DNA of 64,000 nucleotides, taken from NCBI GenBank assembly GCA_036560145.1, contig DATBRV010000112.1, forward strand, positions 69,676 through 133,675, given 5' to 3'. The notes beneath the pieces are model-generated. The model saw nothing but the letters and a program-made list of their open reading frames with translations, had not been told where the DNA came from and searched no databases. The position numbers and the translations under genes are program-made. Below, in pieces: positions 9,534 through 18,338 of the stretch; the first letter of the stretch is position 1; the number at the start of each line of letters is the position of its first letter. Origin of the DNA: DATBRV01 sp036560145 (GTDB lineage Bacteria > Myxococcota_A > UBA9160 > SMWR01).

Positions 9534-9992
9534 CTACTGGTCGACGCGCGAGCGGGTGCCGCCGTCGTCGCGGCAGTTCTCGCAGTGGCCGTAGAGCTCG
9601 TGGCGGTGGCGGAGGACCCGGAAGTGATAGCGGTCGGCAATTTCTGTCTGGGTCGATTCGATCATCGCGCACTCGAACTCGATGATCGTGCCGCAGCGCA
9701 TGCAGACCAGGTGGTCGTGGTGCTCGTGGGCGATCTCGTAGCGGGTGATGGCGTCGTCGAAGTGACGCTCCGAGGCCAACCCCGCGTCGCACAGCAGCTT
9801 CATGGTCCGGTAGACGGTGGTGTACCCGATGTTCGGGTGCTGCTTGCGGACGCGGTTGAAGATCTCCTCGCTGGTGACGTGGCCGGTCGCGGCGAGGAAG
9901 ATGTCGAGGATCGCGTCGCGCTGCTTGGTCTGCTTGAGGTTGTGCTCCTCCAGATAGCGCGTGAGCGTCCGGCGTTCGACCTCGTGGGGCAT
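9534..9992 (-). CDS. fur: Ferric uptake regulator (Fur family)
   Basis: A 152-aa iron-responsive repressor. It has the winged-helix DNA-binding domain (residues ~10-85, with NIGYTTVYRTMKLL as the recognition region), the HHDH metal site (91-94), and the structural zinc cysteines Cys97/Cys100 and Cys137/Cys140. It sits just upstream of the flavin operon headed by a matching Fur box, so direct control of that operon is likely. Paralogues Zur, PerR and Mur share this scaffold, so the exact metal is not proven, but the operator is Fur-like. Confidence 0.9.
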   Translation of the reverse strand: MPHEVERRTLTRYLEEHNLKQTKQRDAILDIFLAATGHVTSEEIFNRVRKQHPNIGYTTVYRTMKLLCDAGLASERHFDDAITRYEIAHEHHDHLVCMRCGTIIEFECAMIESTQTEIADRYHFRVLRHRHELYGHCENCRDDGGTRSRVDQ

Positions 9993-10046
9993 GGCTCGAC
10001 CTTAATCGACGGGATTCAGGGATTCAAGCAAGTCCGGCAAGGGGCG

Positions 10047-10535
10047 TCAGAGGGACGCGAGCAGCTCCTCGGCCGCCTCGGCGACGGCGTCGTCCGCATC
10101 CTGGGCGAGCAGGCGCAGCTGCGTCCGCAATCCGCTCGTCGGCTGGAGCGTTCCGCCCGCCCGGGCGGCGGCGAGGGCGCCGAGCGCGGCGAGCACCAGC
10201 TCGGGATCGCCGCTGTCGAGGAAGAGCGAGAGCTGCGCGAGATCGTCCGGCAGGCCGACGGCGTCCCGGTAGGCGCGGCAGGCGGCGGCGAGGCCGGGGG
10301 TGCCGCGCGCCTCGCGCATCTCGCGCGCGAGGCGTTCGCCGGCGGCGCCGCCCTTGCCCGTCACGAAGAGCGCGTCGAGCTTCTTGGTGTAGGCCTTGGC
10401 GGCGGCGCTGTCGCGCGCGATCTCGTCCCGGCTCTTGGGGCGATCCTCCGGCCGCGTCCGGGCGCCTCCCCGGCGCTTGTCGATCTCGCGCCAGCTCAGG
10501 CGCTCGCGCGGGCGATCGTCGTCGTCGCGGCTCAC
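10047..10535 (-). CDS. Conserved hypothetical, HEAT-like helical repeat protein
   Basis: A 162-aa protein with a highly charged N-terminal third (DDDDRPRERL...KRRGGARTRPEDRPKSRDE) and an Ala/Leu-rich C-terminal helical part in which a segment like PELVLAALGALAAAR resembles one HEAT repeat. There is no signal peptide or catalytic motif. The GTG start overlaps the stop of the TPR lipoprotein gene (GTGA), so it is the last gene of a coupled three-gene unit. Function unknown. Confidence 0.72.
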   Translation of the reverse strand: MSRDDDDRPRERLSWREIDKRRGGARTRPEDRPKSRDEIARDSAAAKAYTKKLDALFVTGKGGAAGERLAREMREARGTPGLAAACRAYRDAVGLPDDLAQLSLFLDSGDPELVLAALGALAAARAGGTLQPTSGLRTQLRLLAQDADDAVAEAAEELLASL

Positions 10536-10864
10536 GGCGGGTTGCCGGCGCTGCGCAGCTCGGCCGCGTGCAGGTTCTCGCGCGCGGCGGCGTTGTCGCA
10601 GTCGAGCTCGAGGGCCCGCCGGAAGGCGCGCTCGGCGTCGCCCGGCCGTCCCGCCGCGGCGTAGGCGAGCCCGAGGTGGTTCTGCACGTCGGAGGCTTCC
10701 GGCGCCAGCGCTGCCGCGCGCTCGAGATCCGCGACGGCGCGCTCCGGCGCGCCCGCGTCCAGCGCCGCGGTGCCGCTGCGGTAGAGCCGCGCGGCCTCGA
10801 ACGAGGCGCAGCCGCCGGGCCCCAGCGCCAGCAGCAGCGGCAGGATCAGGATCGCCCTTCTCAA
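10532..10864 (-). CDS. TPR-repeat lipoprotein
   Basis: A 110-aa protein starting at TTG 10864, coupled to the upstream nuclease-like gene (TTGA overlap). It has an N-terminal hydrophobic segment ending GPGGCAS, a probable lipobox with Cys as the lipidated residue. About two and a half tetratricopeptide repeats follow (LYRSGTAALDAGAPERAVADLERAAALAPEA..., then HLGLAYAAAGRPGDAERAFRRALELD). This suggests a small periplasm-facing scaffold. The pattern is clear; the partner is unknown. Confidence 0.8.
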   Translation of the reverse strand: MRRAILILPLLLALGPGGCASFEAARLYRSGTAALDAGAPERAVADLERAAALAPEASDVQNHLGLAYAAAGRPGDAERAFRRALELDCDNAAARENLHAAELRSAGNPP

Positions 10865-11706
10865 TCTCCCAGCTCCACGCGCGCGATGATCGGCAGGTGA
10901 TCGGACGCGCGCTTCGCCGCGCGGCTGCTGTGGGCATACAGCTCGACCACGCGCGCGCCGCGCGCGTAGATGCGGTCGAGCGCCAGCACGGGGCTTGCAG
11001 CCGGAAAGCTCGCCGGCCAGTCGAGGTTGTGGTGCTGGCGCAGCTCGCCCTCGAGCGCGCGCGTCGCCTTGCACTTCCTCCAGGCGTTCATGTCCCCGAG
11101 CAGCACGGTCGGATTGGTGCGGAGGTTCGGATGATCGAGCAGCGAGCGAACCTGGCGGTGTCGCGTGCGGTCGCCGAGCGCGAGATGGGTCGCCACCACG
11201 TCGAGCACGCCGCCATCGAATGCGAACTGCGCCGAGACCGCCACCCGCCGCTCGAGGCGCGAGAAGGAGAGGTCGAGCATCGAGACCCCGCCGATCGGCC
11301 AGCGCGAGAGGATTGCGTTTCCCAGCTCGCCGTTGCGGTGGACCCGCGTGGCGGCGAAGGCGACGTGGAGGCCGAGGCCGTCGGCGAGCTGCTCGAGCAC
11401 GTCGTCGCCCTCGAGCGGACGCACCACCTCCTGGAGCGCGATCACGTCCGCGTGCAGCTCCGAGATCACGAAGCCGGCCCGCGCCGGATCCGGCTTGCCG
11501 CGCCCGTTGAGGCCCGTCCAGCGGTGCACGTTGTAGGTGGCCACGGTCAGCTCGCGGGCGAGCGGAGCCACGCGCGGCGCGACGCTGGGCGCCCGCAGCA
11601 GGCACAAGTGCGGCTCGACGAAGTGATGGACCACGGGCGCACGACCCGCGGCGAATCGTTCGACACGCATCCTGGCTCTCTTAGCGGTGCGTCGCAGCGC
11701 GTTCAT
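10861..11706 (-). CDS. Endonuclease/exonuclease/phosphatase family protein
   Basis: A 281-aa EEP-fold enzyme. Catalytic blocks are in order: TYNVHRW, ALQEV (metal Glu), GNAILSRWP, VVATHLALGDRTRHRQ, LLGDMNAW (Asp and Asn), and a terminal SDHLPI with the catalytic Asp-His. Relatives include phosphodiesterases, sphingomyelinases and nucleases, so the substrate is open. The ATG at 11706 with AGGA upstream is preferred over an in-frame ATG at 11745 that lacks a ribosome site. It heads the coupled unit with the TPR lipoprotein. Confidence 0.85.
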   Translation of the reverse strand: MNALRRTAKRARMRVERFAAGRAPVVHHFVEPHLCLLRAPSVAPRVAPLARELTVATYNVHRWTGLNGRGKPDPARAGFVISELHADVIALQEVVRPLEGDDVLEQLADGLGLHVAFAATRVHRNGELGNAILSRWPIGGVSMLDLSFSRLERRVAVSAQFAFDGGVLDVVATHLALGDRTRHRQVRSLLDHPNLRTNPTVLLGDMNAWRKCKATRALEGELRQHHNLDWPASFPAASPVLALDRIYARGARVVELYAHSSRAAKRASDHLPIIARVELGD

Positions 11707-11779
11707 GATGTCCTGGGTCCGCGGGAGACGCGGAGACGAGAGCATAGCCGTGCCCTGCAGGGGACCCGCAGAAATCCAT

Positions 11780-11798
11780 GTGAACCATTCGGATTCAC
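11780..11798. promoter_or_regulatory. Candidate operator upstream of arginine-catabolism operon
   Basis: An imperfect inverted repeat GTGAACC-N4-GGATTCAC lies 60 bp before the aminotransferase start and 74 bp before the divergent EEP gene. The TGAA...TTCA half-sites resemble an ArgR box in outline, but the spacing is longer than the usual 18-bp box. Treat it as a candidate only. Confidence 0.35.
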
Positions 11799-11857
11799 TT
11801 GGTTTTCAGCTTTTCCGCGCAAGCCTTGGGCGGGGCCAGCCGATATCCTCGGAACCG

Positions 11858-13237
11858 ATGCCGACCCCGAAGCCGAGCCCTCTCACGAGCCTGCTGGCGG
11901 CGCCCGCGGTGCGCGCGGCTGCGCGCGCCCTGATCGCGGCCGTCGCGGAGCAGACGGGCGAGCTGGCGCTCAGCCCGAAGGCGTACGCGCGCGCACTGCG
12001 CGAGCTGGAGCGGCGGCGCGGGCGCCCGCTGATCTTCCCCGCCCTGCTCGGCGGCCAGGGGCGCGGCGCGCGGGTGCGGCTCGCCGACGGCACCTGGAAG
12101 CTCGACTTCGTCGGCGGGATCGGGGTCTACGGCTTCGGGCACTCGGACCCGGACCTGCTCGAGACGGCGGTGGTGGCGGCCGCCGCCGACACCGTGTTCC
12201 AGGGCCACCTCTACCCGGGTCCCGAGTACCTGCGCCTCTCGCGCGCGCTGCTGCGGCACGCGGGGAAGCAGCTCGCGCATTGCTGGCTCTCGGTTTCCGG
12301 CGCGATCGCCAACGAAAACGCGCTCAAGATGGTGCTCCAGAAGCACTCGCCCGCGGACCACATCGTGGTGTTCGAGCGCGGCTTCGCGGGCCGCACGCTC
12401 TCGCTCGCCGAGCTCACCGACAAGCCCGGCTACCGGGAGGGGCTGCCGCTGCGCGGCAACGTCCTGCACGTCCCGTTCCACGATCCCGACGACCCGGACT
12501 CGACACGAAAGAGTGTCGCTTCGCTCGACGCGCATCTGGCCCGCTTCCCCGGACGGATCGCCGCCATGCTCTTCGAGCTGGTGCAGGGGGAGGGCGGCTT
12601 CCACACCGCGCCGCGGGGATTCTTCGCCGCGCTGATGCAGCGCTGCCGCGAGGCCGGGATCGCGGTCTGGGTCGACGAGGTGCAGACCTTCGCGCGCACG
12701 GGCGAGCTCTTCGCGTTCCGGACCTTCGAGCTCGACGAATGGGTCGACGTCGTCACCGCGGGCAAAACCATGCAAGGAAGCGCCGTGCTCTTCAGCCGCG
12801 CCTACAACCCCCGTCCGGGCCTGGTCGCGGGGACCTTCGCCGGCGCCACCGTCGGGATGGCGGTGGGCGCGCGGATCATCGAAAGACTGGAGAGCGAGGG
12901 CTACCTCGGGCCCGACGGGCGGATCGCGCTGCTCGGGGGGCGCGTCGAGCGCCGCTTCGAAGCGCTGCGGCGCCGGCTGCCGCGCGCCGCTTCCGCGCGC
13001 ACCGGAACCGGCGCCATGCAGGCCTTCGTGCCCTTCGACGGGTCCGGCCCGGTCGTCTCCGCCGTGCTCGCGGCCGCCTTCGAGGAGGGCCTGCTGGTGT
13101 GGAGCGCCGGGTCGAGCCCCGGGAAGATCCGCATGCTGCTGCCGGTGAACGTGACCGACGAAGAGCTGGAGGCGGGCTTCGCGATCCTCGAGAAGGCGCT
13201 CGCGCGCGTCGGCGAGCAGCGGGGCCTCCCGTGCTGA
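11858..13237 (+). CDS. Class III PLP aminotransferase (AstC-like role)
   Basis: A 459-aa fold-type I aminotransferase of the ornithine/4-aminobutyrate group. The PLP region shows VWVDEVQTFARTG and TAGKTMQG with Lys303 as the Schiff-base lysine; the substrate-domain motif GHLYPGPEYL is also present. By position upstream of AstA and AstD it should supply the transamination that makes succinylglutamate semialdehyde (AstC role). However, the active-site segment differs from the KALGGG form usual in AstC/ArgD, and it could also act on lysine or ornithine. The start ATG is 20 nt after a GGGGC stretch; the 3' end overlaps astA by 7 nt. Confidence 0.82.
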   Translation: MPTPKPSPLTSLLAAPAVRAAARALIAAVAEQTGELALSPKAYARALRELERRRGRPLIFPALLGGQGRGARVRLADGTWKLDFVGGIGVYGFGHSDPDLLETAVVAAAADTVFQGHLYPGPEYLRLSRALLRHAGKQLAHCWLSVSGAIANENALKMVLQKHSPADHIVVFERGFAGRTLSLAELTDKPGYREGLPLRGNVLHVPFHDPDDPDSTRKSVASLDAHLARFPGRIAAMLFELVQGEGGFHTAPRGFFAALMQRCREAGIAVWVDEVQTFARTGELFAFRTFELDEWVDVVTAGKTMQGSAVLFSRAYNPRPGLVAGTFAGATVGMAVGARIIERLESEGYLGPDGRIALLGGRVERRFEALRRRLPRAASARTGTGAMQAFVPFDGSGPVVSAVLAAAFEEGLLVWSAGSSPGKIRMLLPVNVTDEELEAGFAILEKALARVGEQRGLPC

Positions 13238-14256
13238 TCCTGCGTCCGGTCGCGGAGAGCGATCTCGACGCGATCGTCGCACTCGCCCAGCAGCTCGACT
13301 CGATGAACCTGCCCAGCGACCGCGAGTTCCTGGCGGAGCGCGTGCAGACCTCGCTGCGCTCCTTCGCGGGCCGGCAGACCGACTGGCGCACCGGCGTGTA
13401 CGTCTTCGTGCTCGAGGACACCGCGGCCGGACGCGCGGTCGGAACCTCGACCATCATCGCCAAGCAGGGCCGCCCCGGGATGCCCTACTTCTGGTGCGCC
13501 GTCACCAGCGAGGAGCGCCGCAGCGACGAGCTCGGCAAGCGCTTCGTGCACCGCAAGCTTCAACTGAACTCGACCGAGGACGGCCCTACCGAAGTGGGAG
13601 GGCTGATCCTGGATCCCGCCTATCGCCGCCACCCCGAGCGCTGCGGCAAGGCGCTCTCGATCGTGCGCTTCGCCTACATCTCGCTGCACCCGGATCGTTT
13701 CGAGCGCGAGGTGATCGCGGAGATGCTCTCCCCCTTCGAGGCGCCGGGGAAGAACCTGCTCTGGGACGCCTTCGGCGCCCGCTTCACGGGCCTGGGCTAC
13801 CGGGAGGCGGACCACTTGTCGTCGCGCACCAAGCAGTTCATCGCGGATCTCTTCCCGCGCGATCCCGTCTACGCGACCCTCTTCCCGAAGCAGGTGCAGG
13901 ACGTGATCGGCCAGCCGAACGAGACGGCGAAGGCGGCCGTGCGGATCCTCGAGAAGATCGGATTCCGCTACCTGAGCCAGGTGGATCCCTTCGACGGAGG
14001 GCCCTACTACGGCGCTGCCCGCGAGGCGATCTCGTCCGTGCGCGAGCGGCGGGCGCTGGTGCTGCCGGGCCTCGTCGGCGAGCCCGTCGCGCCGCGGCAG
14101 GGCCCCCTCGCGCTGCTCGCCGCGGAGGGCCCCGCGGGCTTCCGCGCCACCGTGGTTCTCCTCGACGAGACCGGCGCGCCCTTCGTCTCCAAGCAGTGTC
14201 GCGAGGCGCTCGGCGTGCGCGCCGGCGACCGCGTGTACGTGACACCGCTGCCGTGA
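13231..14256 (+). CDS. astA: Arginine N-succinyltransferase
   Basis: AstA transfers succinyl from succinyl-CoA to the alpha-amino group of arginine, committing it to the AST catabolic route. The 341-aa protein has the usual length and begins LILRPVAESDLDAI, with FWCAVTSEERR, TEVGGLILDPAYRR and the PFEAPGKNLLWDAFG block, all typical of the family GNAT-like fold. It starts at GTG 13231 inside the aminotransferase 3' end and ends 10 nt before astD. Confidence 0.9.
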   Translation: MLILRPVAESDLDAIVALAQQLDSMNLPSDREFLAERVQTSLRSFAGRQTDWRTGVYVFVLEDTAAGRAVGTSTIIAKQGRPGMPYFWCAVTSEERRSDELGKRFVHRKLQLNSTEDGPTEVGGLILDPAYRRHPERCGKALSIVRFAYISLHPDRFEREVIAEMLSPFEAPGKNLLWDAFGARFTGLGYREADHLSSRTKQFIADLFPRDPVYATLFPKQVQDVIGQPNETAKAAVRILEKIGFRYLSQVDPFDGGPYYGAAREAISSVRERRALVLPGLVGEPVAPRQGPLALLAAEGPAGFRATVVLLDETGAPFVSKQCREALGVRAGDRVYVTPLP

Positions 14257-14266
14257 GGAACCCGGC

Positions 14267-15688
14267 GTGAGCGAGTGGATCGTGAGCGTCTCGCCCGCCG
14301 ATCCCGCCGACGAGGTCGGACGCTTCGCGATCGCGGGCGAGCCCGAGGTCGCGGCGGCGGTGGCGCGCGCGCGCCGCGCCTTCCCCGCCTGGCGAGACGG
14401 AGGCTTCGAGGCGCGCGCACGGATCCTGCGCCGCTTTCGCGATCTCGCGCGCGAGGGCGCCGAAGAGCTCGCGCAGCTGATCGCGCGCGAGATGGGCAAG
14501 GCGCTCTGGGACGCGCGCGCCGAGGCCGCGCTGATCGCGAGCAAGGTCGATCTCACCCTCGAGCACGGGATGGGCTTCGTGGCGCCGATCGAACCGGGAG
14601 GCGGGGCGCGCGCGGAGCATCTTCCGCGCGGCGTGCTCGGCGTGCTCGGCCCCTTCAATTTCCCCGCCCACCTCCCGAACGGCCACATCGTGCCGGCCCT
14701 CGCAACCGGCAACAGCGTGGTGTTCAAGCCGAGCGATCTCACCCCCGCGAGCGCGGACTGGATGGCGCGCGTCTGGCGCCGGGCGGGCCTGCCCGAGGGC
14801 GCGCTCGAGATCGTGCACGGACGCGCCGAGACCGGGCGCGCGCTGGCGCTGCACCCGGGCGTCGACGGCGTGCTCTTCACCGGCTCCTACGGAGTGGGCC
14901 GCGCGCTCGCCGAGGCCATGCTCTCGCAGCCGGGCAAGCTCCTCGCGCTCGAGATGGGCGGGAAGAACGCGATCGTCGTGCTCGCGGACGCCGATCTCGA
15001 GCTCGCGGTGGCGGAGAGCGCGCTCTCGATCTGCGCCACCACCGGACAGCGCTGCTCCTGCGCGAGCCGGCTCTTCGTCGAGCGCAGCGTGCTCCCGGAG
15101 TTCAGCGAGCGCCTGCTCCGCGTATTGCGCGGCGTGCGCAGCGGCCCGCCGCTCGAGTCCGGCGTGTTCATGGGGCCGCTCGTCTCGCTCGCGGCGCACG
15201 CCAGGTTGCTGCGCTACCGCGCCCTCGCGGCCGAGGCCGGCGGCGAGCGCCTGCTCGCCGTCGATCCCGGACGCCCGGCGCCCTTCGCCGGCGCGGGCCT
15301 GGTCCGGTTCGATTCGCTGAAGCAGGAGCACTCCTACCAGCGCGAGGAGATCTTCGGCCCGGAGGCGGCGCTCTATCCCATCGACGACCTCGACCAGGCG
15401 ATCGCCGCGGTGAACGACTCGGACTTTGGCCTCGTCGCGAGCGTGATGACCCGGGACCGCGCCCGCTTCGAGCACTGCATCCCCCGCGTGCGCACGGGCC
15501 TGCTCAACTGGAACCGCGGCACGATCGGCGCGAGCGGCAGACTTCCTTTTGGCGGCCTGCGCCGCAGCGGCAACGACCGCCCGGCGGGCATCCACGCCAC
15601 GCTCTACTGCACGCTGCCCCAGGCGCGCCTCGAGTTCGCCGGCGGCTTCGATCCGGCCAGCCTGCCGCCGGGCATGCCCCGCCCGTGA
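14267..15688 (+). CDS. astD: Succinylglutamate semialdehyde dehydrogenase
   Basis: NAD-dependent aldehyde dehydrogenase oxidising N-succinylglutamate semialdehyde to N-succinylglutamate. It is 473 aa, somewhat shorter than the typical ~490. The general base Glu229 (LEMGGKN) and nucleophile Cys263 (TTGQRCSC) are intact, and the NFP (FNFPAHLPNGH) and GQRC signatures match AstD. The start is GTG. It is coupled to the next gene through a GTGA overlap at 15685-15688. Confidence 0.9.
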   Translation: MSEWIVSVSPADPADEVGRFAIAGEPEVAAAVARARRAFPAWRDGGFEARARILRRFRDLAREGAEELAQLIAREMGKALWDARAEAALIASKVDLTLEHGMGFVAPIEPGGGARAEHLPRGVLGVLGPFNFPAHLPNGHIVPALATGNSVVFKPSDLTPASADWMARVWRRAGLPEGALEIVHGRAETGRALALHPGVDGVLFTGSYGVGRALAEAMLSQPGKLLALEMGGKNAIVVLADADLELAVAESALSICATTGQRCSCASRLFVERSVLPEFSERLLRVLRGVRSGPPLESGVFMGPLVSLAAHARLLRYRALAAEAGGERLLAVDPGRPAPFAGAGLVRFDSLKQEHSYQREEIFGPEAALYPIDDLDQAIAAVNDSDFGLVASVMTRDRARFEHCIPRVRTGLLNWNRGTIGASGRLPFGGLRRSGNDRPAGIHATLYCTLPQARLEFAGGFDPASLPPGMPRP

Positions 15689-16635
15689 CCGCGCGCCCCA
15701 CGCGCCAGGTGCTGATGGGCGATCCGGCTTTTTTCAGCGTCAAGGGGGGCGCCAATCCGCACACGCGCACGCGCTGGGGCACGAAGCGCAGCGTCGACCG
15801 CGCGCTCGCCGTCTCGCAGTGGCAACGCCTCCACGATCTCCTGCGCGATCTCGGCGTGCGCGTGCTGGTGGTCCCGCCGGATCCGCAGCAGCCGGGCCTC
15901 GTGTATCCCGCGAACGCGGGGATCATGCTGGACGTCGACACCGCGCTCCCGGCCGCGGAGCGCCGCTTCGTGCTCGCGAACCTGCTCCCCACCCGCGCCG
16001 GCGAGCGCGAGCACTACCGCCGCGTGCTGGCGGAGGCGGGGATCCGAACGGAGGGCTTCGACGAGCGCTTCCGGATGGAGGGCGAGGCCGATTTCTTCCC
16101 GGCCGGCGACGTGCACCTGCTGACGCACGGCTCGCTCGAGCGGCAGCGCTTCGTCCCCGCCCTCGCCTTCCCGCCCTGGAAGCGGATCTACGGCTTCCGC
16201 ACCGACGTCCGCGCCGAGCCGCTGCTCGCAGCGCTGGTCACGCCGCGCCGCGTCGTCCCGCTCGAGCTCACGCTCGAAGCGCACTACCACGGCGACACCG
16301 TCCTGTGCGCCTTCGGGCCGGGCCGCCGGCTCCTGCTCGCCTACCGCGCCGGCCTCTCCCCCGCGAGCGGGTCCCGCCTGCTGGGACTCTTCGGCAACGC
16401 CGTGATCGAGCTCTCGGATGCGGACGCCGCGCGCTACGCCGCGAACTCCTTCAGCCTGGTGCAGGGCAATGAAGCCCGCCTGCTGATGCCCGCCGGCGTC
16501 TCCGACCGCCTGCTCGCCCAGGTACGCGACCACGGCGTCACACCGATCACGGTCGACGTTTCGGAGTTCCTCAAGAAGGGCGGCGGCTCGGTGAAGTGCA
16601 TGATCGGGGACCTGGGGGTGGGGGCGGAGGCGTGA
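15685..16635 (+). CDS. Guanidino-modifying hydrolase (DDAH/amidinotransferase family), possible AstB substitute
   Basis: A 316-aa protein of the pentein fold that includes dimethylargininase, arginine deiminase and succinylarginine dihydrolase. Probable catalytic residues are Glu134/Asp136 (EGEADFFPAGD), His202 (HYHGD) and Cys305 (GGGSVKCM). NPHTRTRWG near the N terminus suits guanidino/carboxylate binding. It is much shorter than canonical AstB (about 440 aa) and resembles DDAH more. Coupled last in the AST operon, it fills the position where succinylarginine dihydrolase is needed. The alternative is a stand-alone arginine deiminase. Its final 13 codons recur at 18300. Confidence 0.8.
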   Translation: MTARPTRQVLMGDPAFFSVKGGANPHTRTRWGTKRSVDRALAVSQWQRLHDLLRDLGVRVLVVPPDPQQPGLVYPANAGIMLDVDTALPAAERRFVLANLLPTRAGEREHYRRVLAEAGIRTEGFDERFRMEGEADFFPAGDVHLLTHGSLERQRFVPALAFPPWKRIYGFRTDVRAEPLLAALVTPRRVVPLELTLEAHYHGDTVLCAFGPGRRLLLAYRAGLSPASGSRLLGLFGNAVIELSDADAARYAANSFSLVQGNEARLLMPAGVSDRLLAQVRDHGVTPITVDVSEFLKKGGGSVKCMIGDLGVGAEA

Positions 16636-16638
16636 GCC
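16596..16638 (+). repeat. 43-bp direct repeat, copy A (3' end of hydrolase gene)
   Basis: Covers the catalytic-Cys codon to just past the stop of the guanidino hydrolase gene. Copy B at 18299..18341 is in the same orientation with 39 of 43 bases identical by my alignment. The two copies bracket exactly one gene (16653..17984). Confidence 0.8.
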
Positions 16639-16652
16639 CGCCGCGGCATGCA

Positions 16653-17984
16653 TCACGGCCTGGTGCGGCGCTCGTCGGATCGCCAGGAGCCGGCTCGGTG
16701 GCGGCGCCTTCGCGCGATCCACAGAACGGGCGGCAGGACGAGCGCCGCCTCAAATCCCTCGCCGCAGGCACCGACGACCTGGATCGGATCGCAACCCTCG
16801 ATGCGCGTGCCGTCGAGCAGCGCGCCATATAGACACGCCTCGGTGTCTCCGAGCTGGATTCCCGCTTCGCTGACGCTGAAGAGCAGAACGAGATCCGGAT
16901 TCCCATCCCCGTCGACGTCCTGCACACGCGGTGAAGGGCGCGGGTTGGGAGGCGCGCCGTCCGGGCCGAAGGAGAGGCTCGTCGCGACGACGCGCGAGAC
17001 GTCGAGTAGCTCGGATCCGAGGATCGCGACCGGCACGACCGCGTGCTTCGCCAATCGAACGGTGTGGGTCGGGTCGCCCGGGCGCACGTCGATATCGATC
17101 TCGAGCGGCGTGGGAACGTGCGCCGCGAAGGTCCAGCGGGACGGAGCGGGCAATGCGAGGCTTCCGATCTCCATGAGATCCGCGTCGAGCAGCAGGATCT
17201 CTTCGAAGAACTGGCTGGTGACCGCGAAGCTGCCGTCCACGGCGACGTCTATGTCCGACATCGTGAAGATCAGCGGCACCCGCTCGATCAGCACCCCAGA
17301 GGCGTCGTAGACGAGCAGGTCTTCGCGGTCCGTCCCCAGGTAGAGCATGCCGAAGCGATCCAGTGCGATCGTTCGAAGGGTCTCGGGGGTCGAGAGCAGC
17401 GTGCCGAGCTGCTCCAGGCTGAACGGGTCGTACACCACGACCCTTCCCCCCGACCGGCCGTCGAGCGCGTAGAGCAGTCCCTCCGGACCGATCGCCAGAT
17501 CGGTGAAGATGGGCGCTCGGCCAGCGACCTGTTCGGCGAAGCGGAGGGCCGAGTCGGTCTCGAGATCGAAGCGGATGATTCCGGCCGGATCGGAGCCGAT
17601 CGCGTGGTCCGGCACGAATACCAACTCGCCGAGCATCGCAATGCCGCCGTAGGTCGTGTTGTTGATGAGGCTCCAGCCCGGCAGCGTGCGGTGGCTCCAC
17701 GAGTCCGTCGCTGGATCGTAGGAGCTGAGCCAGGGCGCGGACGTCCCGTTGAAGACGTGAGCGCGGCCGTGCGCGTCGACGACGACGTCACGCGGCTGGT
17801 GGCCGATCGGACAGGGATCGACGCCGCACGGGATCGCAACGGTCTGGACCAACTCTCCCTCTCGGGTAAACTCGCGCAGCTGCTTGTACCAGCTCGTCAC
17901 CAGCAGGTTACCGGGCGTGAACTCATCCGCTTCGGCGCCGCTGGCCAGGAAGACCAGCAGCGAAAACACGACGACCGCTCGCAT
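16653..17984 (-). CDS. Secreted beta-propeller-like protein with C-terminal sorting tail
   Basis: A 443-aa exported protein starting at ATG 17984 behind a strong AGGAGG ribosome site, with signal peptide residues ~1-19. Residues ~20-290 form repeated short strands (HVFNGTS..., LLYALDGRSGG..., LYLGTDRED...) like an NHL/SMP-30-type beta-propeller. A domain beginning IDIDVRPGDP and containing VQDVDGDGNPDLVL follows; this is a Ca-binding-loop domain common in secreted proteins. The C terminus is a Cys-Gly motif, a hydrophobic helix (ALVLPPVLWI) and RRRR, a tripartite membrane-sorting tail. It is convergent with the hydrolase gene and bracketed by the direct repeat. Confidence 0.75.
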   Translation of the reverse strand: MRAVVVFSLLVFLASGAEADEFTPGNLLVTSWYKQLREFTREGELVQTVAIPCGVDPCPIGHQPRDVVVDAHGRAHVFNGTSAPWLSSYDPATDSWSHRTLPGWSLINNTTYGGIAMLGELVFVPDHAIGSDPAGIIRFDLETDSALRFAEQVAGRAPIFTDLAIGPEGLLYALDGRSGGRVVVYDPFSLEQLGTLLSTPETLRTIALDRFGMLYLGTDREDLLVYDASGVLIERVPLIFTMSDIDVAVDGSFAVTSQFFEEILLLDADLMEIGSLALPAPSRWTFAAHVPTPLEIDIDVRPGDPTHTVRLAKHAVVPVAILGSELLDVSRVVATSLSFGPDGAPPNPRPSPRVQDVDGDGNPDLVLLFSVSEAGIQLGDTEACLYGALLDGTRIEGCDPIQVVGACGEGFEAALVLPPVLWIARRRRHRAGSWRSDERRTRP

Positions 17985-18289
17985 TCTCTCCCCTCCTGGA
18001 AGCGACACCAGACCCTAGTATGGCCGCGCCAGCTCGTCACGAGGCTGCGACACCGCGCCGTGACCGCCACCTCGCGGTGACGAGGAGCCCGCTGCCGGGG
18101 GGGGCCGCCGGCTTTCCATGACGCCCATACCCGGATGTCCCCCCAGAACTCAGCTTGTTCTTCCTATGCCTACGTGTATGCGCGGAGGGTGCGCCTGGGG
18201 TGCGTGGTCGAGCCCGACGCATCCCCCTGCATGCGTGTGCATGGCCGTGCCGACCAGCCAGACGCAACCCTACGTCACTCCTCATCCTC

Positions 18290-18338
18290 CGGCTCCAGGT
18301 GCATGATCGGCGATCTGGGGGCGGTGGCGGAGGCGTGA
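18290..18338 (+). pseudogene. Remnant of a second guanidino-hydrolase C terminus
   Basis: Read in frame, this fragment ends RCMIGDLGAVAEA-stop, against KCMIGDLGVGAEA-stop at the end of the intact gene 1.7 kb upstream. Two of the four base changes within the repeat are synonymous. Upstream of 18290 the similarity stops and no extended homologous frame remains. It is either the scar of a tandem duplication or the displaced original 3' end after insertion of the propeller gene. Confidence 0.62.

Noticed and set aside
14275..16635. A single frame spanning astD and the guanidino hydrolase as one fused protein
   Set aside because: Its first half is out of frame with astD and is Arg-rich shadow; the real hydrolase begins at GTG 15685 coupled to the astD stop.
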